From the NCBI GenBank assembly GCA_965153355.1, contig OZ231126.1:23188001-23252000 (forward strand): a stretch of DNA of 64,000 nucleotides. Direction: 5' to 3'. This DNA comes from Flaccisagitta enflata (Eukaryota; Chaetognatha; Sagittoidea; Aphragmophora). The notes under the pieces were generated by a model that did no database searches, was not told the DNA's origin, and was given only the letters and a program-made list of their open reading frames with translations. Position numbers and translations under genes: made by a program. Shown piece after piece: positions 44,303 through 55,713 of this stretch (its first letter is position 1; the number at the start of each line of letters is the position of its first letter).

Positions 44303-44370
44303 CAGCGAAATTCGCCTGTAACGAAAATATATCAGGTTCCCTTGGGCTTCGTTAGAAAGGTTTTTAACTG
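44303..44370. mobile_element. Very small TA-flanked MITE-like element
   Basis: CAGCGAAATTCGCCTGTAAC and the complemented right end CAGTTAAAAACCTTTCTAAC are flanked by TA on both sides. Related ends (CATTCTAACGAACACGCTTC) near 43,503 suggest that a larger member may have been split by the GGAA and GT tracts. Confidence 0.4.
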
Positions 44371-44539
44371 TACATAAAAACAAAGGATGATAGTCTTGGG
44401 AACTCTCAATGGCGCTTAATCCGGACCCCTCACAACTGTTCTTTATCAATAAAAACATTACTATAAAAACCAAAACCATGGTAAAAACCATATTAACCAC
44501 ACTTAGTTGTTATCCATACCATGCAGAGGTAGGGGATCG

Positions 44540-44690
44540 GTGAGGCGCTGGATTAGGAGGCGCTGGATTCCAGGCGCTGGATTCCGAGGCGAAGGATTCG
44601 AGGCGAATTCATCGGTTTACCAGACAAGGGGTAGGGGTGAGTTTAGGAGTAGGGGTGAGTTTAGGGGTAGGGGTGAGTTTAGGTTATGTC
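44540..44690. repeat. Short minisatellites AGGCGCTGGATT and 18-bp GTGAGTTTAGG type
   Basis: Four AGGCGCTGGATT-like units at 44,540-44,600, then three 18-bp GGGGTGAGTTTAGGAGTA units at 44,632-44,685. Confidence 0.8.
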
Positions 44691-44809
44691 AAATACAAAA
44701 TAAAAAAAAAAAACATAAAAGTTTACCCATGTTTTCTCTGTTGCTAAGCAACAATGTTTTTAAGAAACATAGAACAGTGTTTTATCGTTAGACGCATAGT
44801 ACCAAGGCA

Positions 44810-45470
44810 GCTGGGTTTCCTACGATTCTAAGAATCGTAGGAATCTGGGTTAGGAAGCTAGGTTTCCTAACCAATTTCATAATAGGAAAATGAGTTTTTT
44901 TCAGTTTATCCTTAGAGGCGCTGCTTCATTTTATCTCATTTCTTGGGTGATCACTAACAATGGGACGACATCGTGATACCATAAAAGAATAGCATCGCCA
45001 CTCTGCTGTAAATAGATTAAAAATGTGAATGAAAAAATCCTACCTACATTTCTTACTAGGTTTTCCAGGAAAACGTTGCTTATGTTTCTTAGAATTCTAG
45101 GTTTCCGAGGATTTACAATATTAGCAAGAATGGTAATTTTTTCGTCTTCGTACATTTGTTGCTCTTTTTATTGGTTGACTCGCTTTTTTGTTAAACAAGG
45201 CCATCGCATTACAAGTCGCGTGCGGTTTTGAAGACTAAAAGACTAAAAGACCTTAAGACCAAAAGATAAAACAACAAAAAACAGGAGCAGTAATGCAAAA
45301 AACGCCCAAAAACGCCGAAAAAAGCTAACGGCGACCAACCGACAGACAGACCGACCGACCAACATAGCGGTTCATAGAGTCGCGTAGCACGCGACTAAAA
45401 AGATTTCCATTTTCACTGACATTGTAAAACTTGGAAAACCTAGAATTCTTAGAAACCTACAGTACCTTCC
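44810..45470. repeat. Degenerate inverted repeat around TTTCTTAGAATTCTAGGTTT
   Basis: CCTACGATTCTAAGAATCGT at 44,820 is a local palindrome. Near 45,087 TTTCTTAGAATTCTAGGTTT is complementary to AAACCTAGAATTCTTAGAAA at about 45,435, flanking the family A element at 45,194. Confidence 0.5.
45194..45397 (-). mobile_element. Family A element with GACTAAAA array
   Basis: AACAAGGCCATCGCATTACA, AGTCGCGTGCGGTTTTGAAG, an AGACTAAAAG array, CAGGAGCAGTAATGCAAAAA, an NGAC tract and hairpin AGTCGCGTAGCACGCGACT followed by AAAAA. Confidence 0.85.
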
Positions 45471-45863
45471 GAGCAAACCCGGCTAAAACTGGAGGATTGA
45501 TTTTTTTTACTTTAATTTCATTTCCCAAACTTCATTTTTTGTATCTGACTTAATTAAAAGATACTTAATTCCTTGAACATATTTGGCTGTCAGAAAAAAT
45601 AACCCATGAAATCAAAGTGCATGAAGACATCAGTCAGCGACTGCTTATTGATCGTGTATCCGGCCTTGTTTGTTTTCAGTTGCGTGTATGACACACTGCG
45701 TCAGTTGGTTGGTTTGTCCGTCTGTTAGTTGATTGGCATAGTTGTTATTTTCATATTTTGGTGAGAAGTTTTAACATTTCTGCCCCAGCTTATGCACTCC
45801 TCACTATGGGTTGACCTGGTGCGGCCTTATCATTATTTCTTTTTCTTTTTCTTTTTTTTTCTT

Positions 45864-46236
<373 letters not shown>

Positions 46237-46249
46237 CTTCCCCACGTCT

Positions 46250-46606
46250 ATACTCTGTTTGTTTCCCAAAAAAGAATCTGCAAAATTCTTTTTGAGTGTT
46301 TTCGCGTGAAAGATAAAAACATGACCCTGTTCTACATTCACTAGAGATCACAGCTTTGTTCTTGGAAATGCAAAATTCGACTCGTAGGGGAAGTCTTAGA
46401 ATTTTACGTCCATGAAAAATATTATCAAAAGCTTTCACTATTGATCTTTTTTCTGCTGTAAGGCCAAAACAAGCGGAATAAAACCTAATGATGCTCAGGG
46501 TTCCAACTGATGAAGATTTAAAGGGGGTTTTGTGTTTGAGTAACTTAAGATGATACAATACATCTAAATTCTCTGATTTCTCGGAACATGCAAATTGGCT
46601 TTGCAA
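46250..46606 (-). CDS. Open frame in non-repetitive DNA; possible gene fragment
   Basis: A minus-strand frame of about 120 codons starts at ATG 46,604-46,606 and runs into the CT tract. It includes NLDVLYHLKLLKHKTPFKSS and KAFDNIFHGRKILRLPLRVE. Composition is normal and it is longer than expected by chance in this AT-rich context. No domain is recognised, and the C-terminal end is microsatellite-adjacent. Confidence 0.25.
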
Positions 46607-46689
46607 CCAGAGGGACGTACATATTTCTAGGCTTTTTTTGCTTTTTGGCTGGGAGTAAATGCTAATGAACGTAAGTAGTCAAACCGTAG

Positions 46690-47303
46690 GTCTATGGCAA
46701 CTCCTACACGCCACGGGGGAGGCTTTCATAGGTCAAGAAAAATTCTCGGTCATAATAGAGAGTGGTTTGGGCCTCAGGATGGTTTACTTTATCACTTTAT
46801 ACCAAAACAAAAATTTTTTTACTTCAAAAATTTTTTTTAAAATGCCGTAAAATGCCATAAAAAGCCGTAAAAGTGGCATTTTTGACAGTTTTTTTTGTCT
46901 GAAACCGCCGCTAAGGTAAAAAAATAGGCAAACAATGATTATCTGGCACTAAGACACATTCATGCATAAATACAGGCCAACCCGTCATCATTTAGTATCA
47001 TTTTGTGCCATAAAATGCCGTAAAAAAACGTAAAAATGACATTTTTTGATAACGAGTTGGCATGTATTTATGCATGAATATGTTTTAGTGCCAGATAATC
47101 TTGTTTGCCCATTTTTTGACCAAAGTGGCAGTTTTGGACCCAAAAACTGTCAAAAATGCCAATTTTACGGCTTTTTACTGCATTTTATGTTGTTTTGGTA
47201 TGAAGTGATAAAGTAAACCTTCCTAAGGCTAAAACCACTCTCCATAATGACCGAGAATTTTTCTTGACCTATGAAAGCCTCCCCCGTGGCGTGTCCTATG
47301 ACC
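46690..47303. mobile_element. Palindromic element of about 610 bp
   Basis: The arms share ACGCCACGGGGGAGGCTTTC, TCAAGAAAAATTCTCGGTCA, ATAAAGTAAACC / GGTTTACTTTAT and AAAATGCCGTAAAA, with a centre near 46,995. The left end carries an extra GCAACTCCT. No clear target duplication is visible. Confidence 0.7.
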
Positions 47304-47589
47304 GATCATATTGTCTTCGGGTCGATATCATACAAAGAAAATATGATATTACACTCAAGAGGGAGGAAAATGTCGCAACGCTAAATTCTCCCTCCTTTGG
47401 CATTTCCTCAATAGTTTTTTGCTATTTCTTTCTCATTCCTGGACTTGGAATCGGTTCAAGCATGTCAATAGGTACCTAGGCTATTCCCCCACTAGTGAAA
47501 GGGATGAAGGTAACATAACAAAAAAGATTTAAGAGTGTTTTACACCTAAAAACTGGACGAAAATGAAGTTATTTGATCGTCAATACTCC

Positions 47590-47672
47590 GACATAAGTCA
47601 TTTCAAGCCATTCTAAGTCATTCTAAGTCATTATGTAAGTCTCGCACGCGACTCATAGGTGTCGGCCTTGTT
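47590..47672 (+). mobile_element. Family A tail fragment, TATAGGTGTTGG subfamily
   Basis: AAGTCATTCTAAGTCATTAT repeats end in CTCGCACGCGACTCATAGGT, GTCGGCCTTGTT. The hairpin end is not found. Confidence 0.65.
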
Positions 47673-47859
47673 TTTCCTTTTGAAACCGATTCAAATTTTT
47701 CTAAACAATGTAGTTAGGAAAAGTGTACAACTCTTAAGCCTGACCCGCATTATTGTTTTCATATAAGATTATGTAAAAAAGGGTAAAAAACAAATGACTT
47801 GTTTAATATAAAGTTTTTCTTCTGATCAACTAACCCGGGGTTACGTACACGGCCTTGCT

Positions 47860-47861
<2 letters not shown>

Positions 47862-47950
<89 letters not shown>
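47862..47950. repeat. AC microsatellite between family A-like ends
   Basis: It follows a GTACACGGCCTTGCTCA end at 47,844 and precedes GACTGACCAACGGAGCG ... GTGTCCGCAACTGAAAAG (48,025-48,112). Confidence 0.9.
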
Positions 47951-47952
<2 letters not shown>

Positions 47953-48138
47953 ACAAATGCGTTTTGACATTTTTTCAAACACACACGCACTTACACTCTA
48001 TAACCCACTTTTTAGCTTTTTCAACCAAAGGACTGACCAACGGAGCGACGAACCGATGCATGGCCTGAAGTGCGGACTAAGCCGCCCATAGTTTCGTGTC
48101 CGCAACTGAAAAGAAAAACTCAGTGTTTTGACTGCTTT

Positions 48139-48375
48139 TAGACGCTGGCTAAGCGACTCTTAAATAGGATGAACGCCTTAATCTGTCAGTCCGTCCATGA
48201 CGTGAAAATTTGGCTGACGCAAAATTGGCGGGAATGGGGATTTCTGAGTATTATTGCCTCTGCCCTCTACTGACCCCCACCCCCCCCCACCTACTCAAAT
48301 ACTGCCCCCTGCCCCGGCAATTCTGCCCCTACTAATCGCCAGCGACTATTTAGCGGCCGTGTATCCAGCCTTGTT
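48139..48375 (+). mobile_element. Family A element, AGACGCTGGC stem class
   Basis: Hairpin end AGACGCTGGCTAAGCGACTC (48,140), a short GTCC tract, a body with TGACGTGAAAATTTGGC and a C-rich CCCCCACCCCC segment, distal stem GCCAGCGACT (48,338-48,347), tail GCGGCCGTGTATCCAGCCTT, GTT. The distal motif is the complement of AGTCGCTGGC, matching this unusual hairpin rather than the common class. Confidence 0.8.
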
Positions 48376-48838
48376 CTTCTGTTGTAAGCTTTCTGATACT
48401 GGACAAGACAACTCTTACCATACATGCTTCATGTTTGTAAACACCATTGAGAGCTCCAAAGCCTCACATCCTTAAGCTATGTAGTTTGGGTTTGAGTAGT
48501 TACGTTGTCCAACTTTCATGCTCGTGCTCTTGCTCTCATACAGGTTTTCGAGAGACATGACATTTGTTTTGCAGTTCTTATTTCTTCCATAAGGTGGAGA
48601 CTAAGCTCTGTCTCTGAGTTCTTTTGTTTTCTTACATTTGGAAAATATATTTGGAAAAGAGTACATTTACACGGCCTATTCTACATGCTCATGAAAATAT
48701 CTTCTCATTATCTCTCTCAGAGAAAAAAGAGATATGAAAATCGCACGTATCTAATGTCGCTGAGTGTTGCAGGTTTGTTATCCAAGTGCCATATACAGAT
48801 TGCAACTCTCTAGCGTTAATTAACTTCTCGCTCTCCAG

Positions 48839-49128
48839 CCAAAGCGCCGCCTCCTCTCGACGTAATCGCTCTGCTTACAAAATTCATCAATGAGACGAGA
48901 GCCAACGACATGAAGCACGCGGCTGACATCGCCAAACTCTCCACGATGACCAAGCTCCAAAACAAGAAGTTTTCAGCAATTCAAGGAACTATTTCAAAGA
49001 ACGCGGGGAAGATTTCGTCAAATGCGGCGAAGATATCATCAAATACGAGGAGTATTTCGTCCGTCAGCGGAAAAGCTAAGAGGAACACAGACGACATCGC
49101 ACAGATAAAAAAAGGTTCATATTATTAA
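48839..49128 (+). CDS. Candidate exon: coiled-coil-like peptide
   Basis: An acceptor TTAACTTCTCGCTCTCCAG ends at 48,838. The open frame continues 96 codons to TAA at 49,126-49,128. It begins KAPPPLDVIALLTKFINETR and later shows seven-residue periodicity: GTISKNA, GKISSNA, AKISSNT, RSISSVS. Codons here are richer in G/C at third positions than nearby DNA, which supports coding. The heptads suggest a coiled coil or an oligomerisation stalk. The true 3' end may be a donor near 49,112 rather than the stop. Confidence 0.45.
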
Positions 49129-49156
49129 TCCATATGAAAACATTTGCGGAGGAAGT

Positions 49157-49322
49157 ATAGTTGAGCTTCACAAGAGCGCATGCCAAGGGACTGGGCAAAT
49201 TTATGCCCTACAGAGAAGTTGCTTTATTGCTAATACACAATTTACTGCAGTATCACTTGTGGAACTGCAAATCATATACATTACAGGCAGGTATGCCTTA
49301 AAAGCGGGTGCGCTCTTGCGGT
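49157..49322. mobile_element. Pogo-like MITE, relative of 9,918-10,440
   Basis: AGTTGAGCTTCACAAGAGCG, CATGCCAAGGGACTGGGC and the right end GGGTGCGCTCTTGCGGTGCT match the ends of the 9,918 element in inverted order. It is shorter and lacks the element C insert. Confidence 0.55.
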
Positions 49323-50659
49323 GCTCCACTGCACTGCATTGTAGCTGAATTTATCAAGTCTCGGAACTTTCTTAAATAGTCCCGTCTCTTAAAGGAATAA
49401 AAGAAAAGAACTCGGCGTTTTTGGGGCAAAGTGTGAAAATTTGCATACAGGGTCAGTTTTTTGTACTGAACAAGACTAGATGGGGTACACGTCTGATTTT
49501 TAAGTGTAACCCATTCAAAAACGCGTTTTTTCTTCAAAAAAACACTTTGAAGAGGCGCTGACGCCAAACGCATCGACAGATGACTATAAAATTTTAGGTG
49601 AAGAAAAATATGCCTTTTTTCTACTTGCATGCAAAATTTCAGCAAAATCGGTTCAGCAGAAGCGAAGATATTGCCGTTTAAAGTCTAGGCCTATTTTAAA
49701 AAAAAGGGCTATGTTTCAATTTTGGGGTAAAATTGTGTTTTTTTGAGCTGGAAGTCTGAAATTGGTTTCACTCATTTATTTTACCCTCATTTACCTTAAA
49801 AACAAAAAAAATTGAAAGAAATCAATGTTTTTTTCATTTTTTGGGCCAAAAAAACAAAAATTCAACCTTCAAAATTTAGGCCTGATTTTCAGAAAGGGCT
49901 AGTGCAAGGAAAATATGAAAATCACTGATGCCCACTGAGGGAATCTATTGTCATAAAGTGTACCAACTTATTCCCAAACTTTCAGAGGGGTACATAAACC
50001 CAAAAGGACAAAATTTAATTTCAAAGAATTTAAAAAAAACGACCCAAAATTTCGCATTTTTAAACCCCCAGGGACATTTGGTAACGCTACGGCCAAGCGC
50101 TTCAACCGATTTGCCTAAAATTTTGCATGCAAGTCCCAATATGTTAGGGGCATATCTGAGCCAAATTTCAGCTTACTAATCAAACATTTAATTTTTCCAT
50201 ATATCAAAAAGGGTAAAAAAATGCTGAATTTTGATATTTTTGCTGTAGACTTTGAAATGATTTTTTGCCTTTTCGGGTTAATGTACCCCTCTGAAAGTTT
50301 GGGAATAAGTTGGTACACTTTATGACAATAGATTCCCCGAGTGGGCGCCAATGATTTTAATATTTTCTTTGCACTAGCCCTTTTTGAAAATCAGGCCAAA
50401 ATTTTGAGACCCAATTTTGTGTTTTTTTTTGCCATAAAATGGAAAAAACATGGGATTTTTTCAAATTGTTTTTGTTTTTAGAGTAAATTAGGGTAATATA
50501 CGCAATTGAAATCAATTTCAGACTTCCAGCTCAAAAAAACACAATTTTACCCCAAAATTGAAACATAACCCTTTTTTTGAAAATAGGCCTAAACTTTAAA
50601 TGACAATATCTTCGCTTCTAGTGAACCGATTTTGCTGAAATTTTGCATGCAAGTAGAAA

Positions 50660-51923
50660 TAGTCGCAAAAGCGTTACATGGTCAGCGGTACCCGATGCCC
50701 CTAAGTTAGTGTATGTGAGAATGAGATTATGAGAGGGGCAGCGGCCCCGGAGGGGCCGATGACCTATGATTCCACATAGGGCAATTTTCTCCGGTTTGAA
50801 AAGCTAGGTTTTGGGGTCTGAAAGGGCTTGATTTGGGGTCTGGGAGGCCTGATTTGGGGTCTAAAAGGCCTGATATGGATCTGAGAGGCCTGATTTGGGT
50901 CTGAGAGGCCCGATTTGGGGTCTCAGCGGTCTGATTTGGGGTCTGAAAGGGCCTGATTTAGGGTCTGAGTTTCTTGATTTGGGGTCTGAAATGCTTAATT
51001 TGGGGTCTGAGAGGCCTGATTTGGGGTCTGAGAGGCCTGATTTAGGATCTGAGAGGCCTGATTTAGGGTCTGGGAGGCCTTATATTGGGCCTGAGAGGTC
51101 TGATTTGGGGTCAGAAAGGTCTGTTTTGGGGTCTGGGAGGCCTTATTTGGGTTCAACTAGTCATCCAAGGATCGCACATGGTCAGCGGTACCCGATGCCC
51201 TGCTAGGAGTGATCAGCTGAAGAAGTATAGTGAGAGCAGGGCAGCGGCCCCAAAGGGCCGATGTCCTGTAGGACACAGGGGTGAATTTCCAGACGTCCTT
51301 AGAAGGCACATTAAGGGGCTGACATGCTTGATTTTGAGCCTGACAAGGCTGATTTAGGGTATTAGAGAGCTAATTTTGGAGCTGAAAGGGCTGATTTTGG
51401 GCCTGAGAGGACTGATTTTGGGCCTGAGAGAGCTGATTTTGGGCTTGAGAGGGCTGATTTTGGGCTTGAGAGGGCTGATTTGGGGCTAATTTGGAGCTAA
51501 TTTTGGAGCTGAAAGAGCTGATTTTGGGCCTGAGAGGGCTGATTTTGAGTCTGAGAGGGCTGATTTTGGGCTTGAGAGGGCTGATTTTGGGCTTGAGAGG
51601 GCTGATTTTGGGCCTGAGAGGGCTGATTTTGGGCTTGAGAGGGCTGATTTTGGGCTTGAGAGGGCTGATTTGGGGTCTGAGAGGGGCCTCGGGGGGGGGG
51701 GACGTACGTACGGACGTACGGACGTACGGACGTACATACGGACGTCTGGAAATTCACCCCTGTGTCCTACAGGACATCGGCCCTTTGGGGCCGCTGCCCA
51801 AAAAGGCTTCATTTGCAGTCTGGGAAGCTTGTTTTGAGGCTTCGGGGGGGGGGACGTACGGAAACCGGAGAAAATTGCCCTATGTGGAATCATAGGTCAT
51901 CGGCCCCTCCGGGGCCGCTGCCC
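50660..51923 (-). mobile_element. Family B element, outer copy with clean insertion site
   Basis: TAGTCGCAAAAGCGTTACAT, GGTCAGCGGTACCCGATGCC, GGGGCAGCGGCCCCGGAGGG, GCCGATGACCTATGATTCC; a 21-bp GGCCTGATTTGGGGTCTGAG array (50,815-51,150); the closing arm GGAATCATAGGTCATCGGCC, CCTCCGGGGCCGCTGCCC, AAAAA. Its arms share the specific CCGGAG loop and the CACATAGGGCAATTTTCTCC extension. A second B copy is inserted in its array. Confidence 0.9.
51158..51799 (-). mobile_element. Family B element nested in the previous one
   Basis: TAGTCATCCAAGGATCGCAC, GGTCAGCGGTACCCGATGCC, GCAGGGCAGCGGCCCCAAAG, GTCCTGTAGGACACAGGGGT, GAATTTCCAGACGTCC; a GCTGATTTTGGGCCTGAGAG array (51,335-51,680); a G run and ACGTACGGACGT words; then the complementary arm GGACATCGGCCCTTTGGGGC, CGCTGCCC, AAAAA. 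Confidence 0.9.
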
Positions 51924-52198
51924 AAAAAGGTATATTTTTCTTCACCTAAAATTTTAGAGTCATCCGCCAATTGGTTTGGCGTCAGCGCCATTTCAAAGTG
52001 TTTTTTGGGCAAAAAAACGCGTTTTTGAAAGGGGTATACCAAAAAATCAGAAGTGTACCCCTTCTAGTCTTGTTCAGCACAAAAAACTGACCCTGTATGC
52101 AAATTTTCACGCTTTGCCCCAAAAACGCTGAGTCCTTTTCCTTAAATCCTAGACTATAAAGATTTAATGACTAATCTCTCATCATCAACTTTCCTTTT

Positions 52199-52365
52199 TA
52201 GTTGCGGACACGCAACTCTATAAGAGCCTTTGTCCGTCCGTCCGTCCGTCCGTCCGTCCATCGGTTGGTCGGTCCGTTGGTGAGCACGAGTCGAAAAGTG
52301 TGAAAATGCGCATTTCCGCCCCTGCCCACCCGTCCGCAACTGATGGCCGTGTATCCGGCCTTGTT
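52199..52365 (+). mobile_element. Family A element, AGTTGCGGAC stem class
   Basis: Hairpin AGTTGCGGACACGCAACT, CTATAAGAGCCTTTGTCC, a (GTCC) tract, GAGCACGAGTCGAAAAGTGT, distal stem GTCCGCAACT (52,332-52,341), tail GATGGCCGTGTATCCGGCCT, TGTT. Confidence 0.9.
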
Positions 52366-52566
52366 CAGATGCAATAAGCTGCATCTCCTCGTCAAATACG
52401 TTTGATTTTAAGAAAAGTGCTTGGGGAGTCGACCAAACCGTCAACTTTGCAAGGTACATGTGGCCTAGCCTGTCATCAGGGTTTCTCTCGAAAATTTGTC
52501 TACATCATTTGCAATGGTCACTCTGGGTTTTTGAGCATTTTTGCGTTGGTCATGGATATACAAATC

Positions 52567-52797
52567 AACAAGTGACGCAAGGTCACAATATAGTTGCGGA
52601 CAGGTAGGCAGGGGCAGCCAACCCCCATCCACGCCCAACGCCCTACCCAACCCCCCTTCCAACACAGACATATACACAAAAAACTTCTAAAACACTCGTT
52701 TTCCCACTTTTTGACTCGTGCTCACGGACAGACCAACGGACCAACGGACCAATGGACAGATGGACAATGCCGCTTATAGAGTTGCGTGTCCGCAACT
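52567..52797 (-). mobile_element. Family A element, AGTTGCGGAC class with alternative tail
   Basis: AACAAGTGACGCAAGGTCAC, AATATAGTTGCGGACAGGTA, GGCAGGGGCAGCCAACCCCC, TTGACTCGTGCTCACGGAC, an NGAC tract and hairpin AGTTGCGTGTCCGCAACT. The alternative tail (GTGACGCAAGGTCAC hairpin) is shared with 2862 and 3329. Confidence 0.85.
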
Positions 52798-53252
52798 AAA
52801 AACTACCCTTTGGAAAATCATCCCTAGAATATCTTTTGAAAAGAAAAGAGAAATACATAATTTTTAGCTTGATTTTGCGTAATGAATTATCCAGGTTGGA
52901 TTTATCCATTTTTTGACAGCATATTGTTAATCCTGATGCGATTCTCTTTCATTTGATAGGTCGTACCGTATGGTCTTGATAAGAAATAAATTTTTCATAT
53001 TTTAGGCCAATTTTTGTGACAGTGGCATGGAAAATGAAAATGTTATTTACTTTTAATGCCCTATAGCGCGACCTATCAAATGAAAGGGATTTGCATCAGG
53101 ATTAACAACATACACTGTCATACAGTCTCAAAATGAGTAAAACCAACCTGTAAAACACTTGACGAAAAATGAGGCTGAATATTATGAATCTATCACTTTT
53201 GTTTTCAAAAACCGCTCTAGGGATGATTTCCCACTGGATAGTTTTTGATTTT
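52798..53252. mobile_element. Palindromic MITE of about 455 bp abutting a family A end
   Basis: AAAACTACCCTTTGGAAAAT, CATCCCTAGA at the left matches, complemented, TCTAGGGATGATTTCCCACT, GGATAGTTTTT at the right. Inner arms CTTTCATTTGATAGGTCG / CGACCTATCAAATGAAAG are near perfect. The left edge coincides with the AAAA tail of the family A element. Confidence 0.7.
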
Positions 53253-53436
53253 TACACCCATGACCTACACAAAAATGCAAAAACAGTTACATCATTCCTG
53301 TCTTAAATCCTTTGTCTGACAGCAGTGAATATGCAAAACGGACCTCGAATATTTAAGCATCTACATTACGACTCAAAATTTGCCCATTTATCAATTTGCC
53401 CACAGAAATTTCCGCTCCACACCTGCAATGACTTAC

Positions 53437-53666
53437 GGTATTAGGATCGCTTGGAATGATTGCGACAGTGCCCCCGCTTATTGGATCAGTGCCGATTCTC
53501 TCAACACGAAAGGCTTCAAACCGAAATTTTTTATAAAAAGCACATGCTGGGGTGTTCAAATAACGATTAGTTACATGGCGTGTGGTAGAATTTGATATTT
53601 CTATGAGAGAAAGTGCGAAACTTTTATGATAGGCGATTATCCGTTTATTTTCTGCGCTGACTTTTT
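53437..53666 (-). CDS. Candidate internal exon, weakly acetyltransferase-like
   Basis: On the minus strand an acceptor (CTAAAATATTCCAG) precedes 53,666 and a strong donor (GTAAGT) follows 53,437. The 230 bp between are open in one frame (about 76 codons, starting in phase with one borrowed base, ending at a codon boundary). The peptide contains ENKRIIAYHKSFALSLIEIS and HVTNRYLNTPACAFYKKFRF. The N-x-P-A-x-x-F-Y-K-K-x-x-F pattern recalls the last conserved block of GNAT N-acetyltransferases, but the acetyl-CoA loop is not in this exon, so the assignment is tentative. Confidence 0.4.
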
Positions 53667-53825
53667 CTGGAATATTTTAGTGGGTCTCTAGGTACTAAGA
53701 AAATAAAATCGTTTTTCAAGTGTCCTTAAGTATTTTTTGGTCTCAATCCTCAGGTGTACTACTTATTGATCTAAGCAATTTAACTGAAAAAAGAAAAGAA
53801 CCGAAAAAGTCAGCTTTTGATTTAC

Positions 53826-54006
53826 TTTTTTTTAGTAATTTCATACTCATGCTTTAAGAAAGTTCTCATGCTGTCAAAATAAGATTGAATACAATTTCTG
53901 AAGCGAAACCTGTCATCTTGTTCATCTGTTCCAGGAAATAATGAGCAAAATTGTCTAGCCTTTCTGGTCAAATATACTCTTTGTCCAACACCAATGACCG
54001 ACATGC
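53826..54006 (-). CDS. Possible exon upstream of the 53,437 exon
   Basis: A minus-strand frame begins after TTTTATTTTTTTTAAG with MSVIGVGQRVYLTRKARQFC and ends near a GTAAAT donor. Composition is protein-like. Splicing this end directly to 53,666 would not keep phase, so either the boundaries or the link between the two are wrong. Confidence 0.25.
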
Positions 54007-54189
54007 TTAAAAAAAATAAAAAACAACAAAATCTCTACTTATGTTAGTGAGAGAAATGTTCAAGCTATTTGTGCAATGAATCAGTTCATCAAACCGTAAA
54101 TTCTGACTTCAAGAAGTGGGGGGGGGGGGGGGGTCAAAGGGGATGTAGTAGCGTTTCGGAAGACCCCGAGAAAACTTTGTCTTGGTTTT

Positions 54190-54513
54190 TAGTCCCATGC
54201 TACGCGACTCTACACCCCGTTTTATCCGCCCATCCGTTGGTGTATCTATCTGTCTGTCTGTCGGTCGGTCACATTTTAGATTTTTTACGTTTTTAGTCAC
54301 GGACTCTAGAACTTGCTGTGTCGATCGGTCAGTCGGTCGGTTGGCTAGTAGGGCTGTCAGTAGCCAAAACAAAATGTGAGCATTTCTTTCGCTATTCTGT
54401 CCGCGACTGGTTATTCTTTGACCTCCTTGCTCTTGTCCAACGGGTTTAGTGACCTCAAATATGGCCCCTGCCCACCTGCATGCGACTGGGGTAGCCATGT
54501 ATCTGGCCTCGTT
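54190..54513 (+). mobile_element. Family A element interrupted by another family A copy
   Basis: The outer copy has AGTCCCATGCTACGCGACTC, a GTC/TGTC tract, TCACATTTTAGATTTTTTAC, then resumes after about 54,410 with CCTTGCTCTTGTCCAACG, CTGCATGCGACTGGGGTAGC, GTATCTGGCCTCGTT. The inner piece (54,294-54,410) is AGTCACGGACTCTAGAACTT, TCGATCGGTCAGTCGGTCGG ... CTGTCCGCGACTGG, lacking its final tail. Confidence 0.75.
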
Positions 54514-55688
<1,175 letters not shown>

Positions 55689-55713
55689 GAAAGGTCGTCG
55701 GGTTGCCCTTTTT

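Larger units (their letters stand above)
49389..52152. mobile_element. Large palindrome with 0.73-kb arms, interrupted by family B
   Basis: The left arm 49,389-50,130 and the right arm (50,135-50,659 plus 51,924-52,152) are complementary, for example CAAAATTTCAGCAAAATCGG at 49,632 and CCGATTTTGCTGAAATTTTG near 50,640. The right arm is split by the family B element at 50,660-51,923. The open frames inside derive from AT-rich arm sequence and show no domain. Confidence 0.8.
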
